Shown in pieces: positions 6,849 through 9,075 of a stretch of DNA of 9,075 bases. The stretch lies in NCBI GenBank assembly GCA_947628465.1, contig CANQZZ010000050.1, positions 1 through 9,075 of the forward strand, in the 5' to 3' direction. The translations under genes and the position numbers were made by a program. The DNA comes from an uncultured Clostridia bacterium (GTDB lineage: Bacteria > Bacillota_A > Clostridia > TANB77 > CAG-508). The notes under the pieces were generated by a model, which had not been told where the DNA came from, made no database searches, and saw nothing but the letters and a program-made list of their open reading frames with translations. Position 1 is the stretch's first letter. Every line of letters begins with the position of its first letter.

Positions 6849-6864
6849 AAAAAAAATATTAATT

Positions 6865-7065
6865 TTAGCTAATACCATATTTCTTTTTGAATTTATCAGC
6901 TCTTCCACCTGTTGTATCTTTTCTTAAGTTACCTGTCCAATATGGATGGCATTTAGAACATACATCTACTTTTAAATCTTTTTTTGTAGAACCTACTTCT
7001 AATACATTACCACATGCACATGTAATTGTTGTTGTATTATATTCTGGTTGTATATCTTTTTTCAT
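6865..7065 (-). CDS. rpmE: 50S ribosomal protein L31, zinc-binding (C+) type
   Basis: L31 is a small protein of the large ribosomal subunit that helps bridge the subunits. The 66-residue length and the signatures KKDIQPEY (2-9), HPYWTG (40-45) and GRADKFKKKYG (54-64) are diagnostic. Four cysteines, C16/C18 and C36/C39, mark the zinc-containing form rather than the Zur-controlled Cys-less paralogue. GAGGTGA precedes the ATG by 7 nt. It has its own promoter (7110-7138) and terminator (6823-6848), so it appears to be a single-gene unit, though read-through from the 51-codon gene upstream is possible because no terminator separates them. Confidence 0.97.
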   Translation of the reverse strand: MKKDIQPEYNTTTITCACGNVLEVGSTKKDLKVDVCSKCHPYWTGNLRKDTTGGRADKFKKKYGIS

Positions 7066-7109
7066 TATGTATTCACCTCTCCCTTCGCTAATTAAAAAAA
7101 TCTTTATCT

Positions 7110-7138
7110 ATTTTAACATACTTTTTTATATTTTGCAA
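7110..7138 (-). promoter_or_regulatory. sigma-A promoter of rpmE with extended -10
   Basis: On the minus strand, TTGCAA (7133-7138, 4 of 6) and TAAAAT (7110-7115, 5 of 6) are separated by 17 bp. The -10 is preceded by TGT, an extended -10 element. Transcription would begin near 7103, giving a leader of about 38 nt, too short for an elaborate regulatory structure. Confidence 0.5.
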
Positions 7139-7200
7139 ATCGATTTTTTAATTTCTTTAAAATATTTATTAAAAATGTAAATTAGTTTTTAATATTTAAA

Positions 7201-7356
7201 TTATTTACCAAATTTTGTTATTGTTTGTATTTGTGCTTTTACATTGTTTATTGCTTGATCAAAAGACACTTTATTTACTAATTTAAAAACTATATTCCAT
7301 AAGCATGCTATTATTAAAATTAATAATCCTATTTTTTTCCATATTTTTGATAACAT
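7201..7356 (-). CDS. 51-residue predicted membrane mini-protein, unknown function
   Basis: The frame begins with ATG at 7354-7356 and ends with TAA at 7201-7203. AGGAG (7364-7368) is 7 nt upstream, and a consensus promoter lies just before that. The product has a basic start (MLSKIWKKIG), a hydrophobic segment of about 16 residues (10-25, LLILIIACLW at its core) and a polar, probably helical tail (VSFDQAINNVKAQIQTITKF). That pattern suggests a single-span membrane protein with an exposed tail. I do not recognise a family. It lies between the prepilin-like gene and rpmE on the same strand. The good ribosome binding site and promoter argue for a real gene; holin-like, toxin-like or accessory-subunit roles cannot be told apart from sequence alone. 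Confidence 0.65.
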   Translation of the reverse strand: MLSKIWKKIGLLILIIACLWNIVFKLVNKVSFDQAINNVKAQIQTITKFGK

Positions 7357-7390
7357 ATCTTTTCTCCTAAAAAATAATCTTACATTATTA

Positions 7391-7418
7391 ATTATACTAT
7401 ATTTTAAAGTTTTGTCAA
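7391..7418 (-). promoter_or_regulatory. consensus sigma-A promoter of the 51-codon gene
   Basis: On the minus strand, a perfect TTGACA (7413-7418) and a perfect TATAAT (7391-7396) are 16 bp apart. The -35 contains the TGA stop codon (7415-7417) of the prepilin-like gene, so the promoter is fused to the end of that gene. Transcription would start near 7384, about 16 nt before the ribosome binding site of the 51-codon gene. Confidence 0.6.
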
Positions 7419-8722
7419 TATTTTATATATAATCCTACTCTAAAACCCAAATTAATCATGCTACTATCAGCGCCCCTTATCGAAATGGAACGGTCCGAAA
7501 CACATGTTATACTCTTAGTAACTGTACCTCCCCAAGTTCCTCCTCTTGCAACTGACCAATCTTCATAAACGACTGTCTTATAATTCCATTCACCTTCACT
7601 GCTTTCCGTCGTCCATTCTAAAAGGTTTCCTGCCATATCAAAAATATTACATTTGACATCCCCAACAGCGACATCTCCAGTATTGTGCCTTTCTGCAGTC
7701 AATCGAGTTTGATTTGAATAATTTATATTTCCCATTTTTTGAATGAATACAATTGCAGTATCCCACATATAACTATTTATTAGGTCACTTTCAACATAAT
7801 CATTCTTAAGATACATCGATTTGCCTAGAGAAGAAGATTCTTTTTGTCCCATGTGCATAAACAACTTTCCTACGGTGCCGTAATCTGATTTATTTGCAGT
7901 TTCAAACGATGTCGACCTTATTGATAGAGGAACCCTATATGATTTTCCATCTGACGATGAAACTAGTCCTCCATTACTTGCCTCGAACCTTGCTATATAG
8001 TACCCATGATTTATATTTGCACTTTCTATAAAGCCTTTTAAATCCTTTGCTCTAGCAAAATCAGTTTTTAATTGAACACCAGAATGTTCTGTATCTAATA
8101 ATTCATAATAGATAACATCTAATTCAATTCCAGTCTCGTCTGCATAATTTGAAGCCTTTTGCATTAATGTTGGATTTCCCTCTGCATCAAATGTGTATCT
8201 TCCTAATGTTATTTCTACTTTACTTCCATCTTCTAGTGTTATCAAGCCATCTTCTGTTCCTTCATTGTTTTCATCGTTATTGTCTCCATCTATATTACTT
8301 ATAGGAATCCATACAAATTGACTTCCAATTGTATTTTCATATTTTACGTCTTCTATTACTATTCCACCTTGTACATTTGTTGCTGAGTCACTTGCTATCT
8401 TAAATCCAGCTGGTATCATTACTGGATTTCCATAATCATCTGTTATAATTGTAGTTTCTTTATATGGATTTCCGCTCTTTTTCGCATCAGTTACTGTTTT
8501 GGATGTTTCCCATCCTGCAACCATATATTCAAAATCATGTATTTGATCTTTCTCCTGTACTTCAGCTTCTTTCCATCTATTTACGGCTTCTTTGGCTGTT
8601 GAAAATATTTTTCCATTTAATGCTACGGTTAATGTTACTCCTACTAATATTAGCATTACTATTATTGTAATTACCAATGCTATTAGAGTGATTCCTTTGC
8701 TTTTTGTTTTCTCTCCTAACAT
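7415..8722 (-). CDS. prepilin-like surface protein with C-terminal FGE-sulfatase/C-type-lectin-type domain
   Basis: The 435-residue product starts with a class III prepilin signal: basic MLGEKTKSKG, predicted cleavage after Gly10, then a hydrophobic helix from ITLIALVITI to about residue 34. Position +5 of the mature form is Ala rather than the usual pilin Glu. A helical stretch (about 40-70) leads to an FGE/SUMF1-like module: IPAGFKIA (103-110), FVWIPI (136-141), YYIARFEAS (241-249), IFDMAGNLLEW (360-370), ARGGTWGG (392-399) and GFRVGLY (426-432). The FGE catalytic Cys pair is not evident; Cys407 is the only cysteine in that segment. I infer a binding rather than catalytic role. An acidic Asp/Asn/Glu loop lies at 145-157. 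AAGGGAGG (8733-8740) precedes the ATG by 10 nt. No pilin assembly genes are nearby. The last 80 or so codons are richer in GC than the surroundings. Confidence 0.85.
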   Translation of the reverse strand: MLGEKTKSKGITLIALVITIIVMLILVGVTLTVALNGKIFSTAKEAVNRWKEAEVQEKDQIHDFEYMVAGWETSKTVTDAKKSGNPYKETTIITDDYGNPVMIPAGFKIASDSATNVQGGIVIEDVKYENTIGSQFVWIPISNIDGDNNDENNEGTEDGLITLEDGSKVEITLGRYTFDAEGNPTLMQKASNYADETGIELDVIYYELLDTEHSGVQLKTDFARAKDLKGFIESANINHGYYIARFEASNGGLVSSSDGKSYRVPLSIRSTSFETANKSDYGTVGKLFMHMGQKESSSLGKSMYLKNDYVESDLINSYMWDTAIVFIQKMGNINYSNQTRLTAERHNTGDVAVGDVKCNIFDMAGNLLEWTTESSEGEWNYKTVVYEDWSVARGGTWGGTVTKSITCVSDRSISIRGADSSMINLGFRVGLYIKY

Positions 8723-8846
8723 TTGTAGTTTTCCTCCCTTTTCATTTGTTTTTCTTTGATTAATAAATTAATCTGTTTTTTTCTCTTATAGTATTCCCTC
8801 ATCTAAAATTGTTATGTTGCTTAATATTTATACATTTTATATTTAA

Positions 8847-8875
8847 ATCATATATCTTTATTTTGCGTTTGTCAA
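8847..8875 (-). promoter_or_regulatory. sigma-A promoter of the prepilin-like gene
   Basis: On the minus strand, a perfect TTGACA (8870-8875) and TATGAT (8847-8852, 5 of 6) are separated by 17 bp. The predicted start near 8841 leaves a leader of about 118 nt before the ATG at 8722. That leader is AT-rich; I saw no cyclic-di-GMP riboswitch motif or strong hairpin in it. The promoter is divergent from that of tRNA-His. Confidence 0.65.
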
Positions 8876-8955
8876 TAATTATTTGATTTTTTAGACATAC
8901 TAAAATTAAAGAAATTTATAATTAAAAGAAATTTTTACCAATTTATTAAAAAGCA

Positions 8956-8984
8956 TTGACAAATGTTAAAAAATTATTTAAAAT
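8956..8984 (+). promoter_or_regulatory. sigma-A promoter of tRNA-His
   Basis: TTGACA (8956-8961, perfect) and TAAAAT (8979-8984, 5 of 6) are separated by exactly 17 bp. The predicted transcription start near 8991 lies about 12 nt before the mature tRNA 5' end, as expected for a stable RNA promoter. Confidence 0.75.
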
Positions 8985-9002
8985 AGTATGCGTGACCTAA
9001 AT

Positions 9003-9075
9003 GGTGGATGTAGCTCAGTTGGTTAGAGCGCTGGTTTGTGGCACCAGAGGCCGTGGGTTCGAGTCCCATCTTCCA
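9003..9075 (+). tRNA. tRNA-His (anticodon GTG), 3' end cut by the window edge
   Basis: The cloverleaf is clear. The D-arm is GCTC/GAGC, the anticodon stem CTGGT/ACCAG encloses the loop TTGTGGC with anticodon GTG at 9038-9040, and the T-arm is GTGGG-TTCGAGT-CCCAT. An extra G at 9003 (position -1), the identity mark of tRNA-His, precedes G1 at 9004. The acceptor stem pairs except for U6 (9009) against U67 (9071), where A67 would be expected. The window stops after A71, so C72, the discriminator and any encoded CCA are outside. Confidence 0.93.

Noticed and set aside
8723..8841. Cyclic-di-GMP riboswitch in the leader of the prepilin-like gene
   Set aside because: Clostridial pilin genes often have one, so I looked, but the leader lacks the conserved GEMM core and the paired stems. 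It is AT-rich sequence with no strong structure.
7415..9000. A complete diversity-generating retroelement
   Set aside because: No reverse transcriptase frame, accessory protein or second copy of the C-terminal segment is present on either strand of the window. Only the target-like protein is seen.

Overview
This is a low-GC window (roughly 30% G+C by eye) from a spore-forming Firmicute, most likely an uncultured Clostridia lineage. Three things point there. Adjacent spoIID and spoIIQ engulfment genes match the clostridial arrangement. A class A penicillin-binding protein has a Cys-rich tail of a kind I associate with Clostridia. A prepilin-like surface protein carries the N-terminal motif KGITLIALVITI, common in gut Clostridia genomes. 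The sequence does not fix a species. Every protein gene reads on the minus strand; only a tRNA-His at the right edge is on the plus strand.

Layout from right to left, in the direction of transcription. A tRNA-His(GTG) runs off the right edge behind a near-consensus sigma-A promoter. Divergent from it, a consensus promoter drives a 435-residue prepilin-like protein whose extracellular part is a formylglycine-generating-enzyme/C-type-lectin (FGE/CLec) type domain. Next are a 51-codon membrane mini-protein with its own consensus promoter, and rpmE (zinc-type ribosomal protein L31) with a promoter and a hairpin terminator. Then come spoIID and spoIIQ, the latter with a TTG start, a strong ribosome binding site, a forespore sigma-F/G-like promoter in the 68-bp gap, and a long hairpin terminator. 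A vegetative promoter then drives a bifunctional PBP1A-type enzyme followed 12 nt later by a DUF1294 membrane protein. After a 338-bp gap holding three tandem DnaA-box-like 9-mers comes glyS (glycyl-tRNA synthetase), broken by one extra base, with a perfect 14-bp hairpin terminator. At the left edge only the first nine codons of another minus-strand gene are present, behind a long leader with a consensus promoter.

How the parts fit. SpoIID (septal and engulfment peptidoglycan cleavage in the mother cell) and SpoIIQ (forespore partner of SpoIIIAH) act together in engulfment, and PBP1A builds peptidoglycan. The centre of the window is therefore a cell-envelope and sporulation block, flanked by translation genes (rpmE, glyS, tRNA-His).

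Most worth a second look are the prepilin/FGE-CLec fusion, whose C-terminal end resembles the variable region of diversity-generating retroelement targets (no reverse transcriptase or template repeat is in the window); the single-base frameshift in otherwise intact glyS; the DnaA-box cluster; and the unlisted 51-codon gene. I found no CRISPR array, insertion sequence, integrase or known riboswitch.
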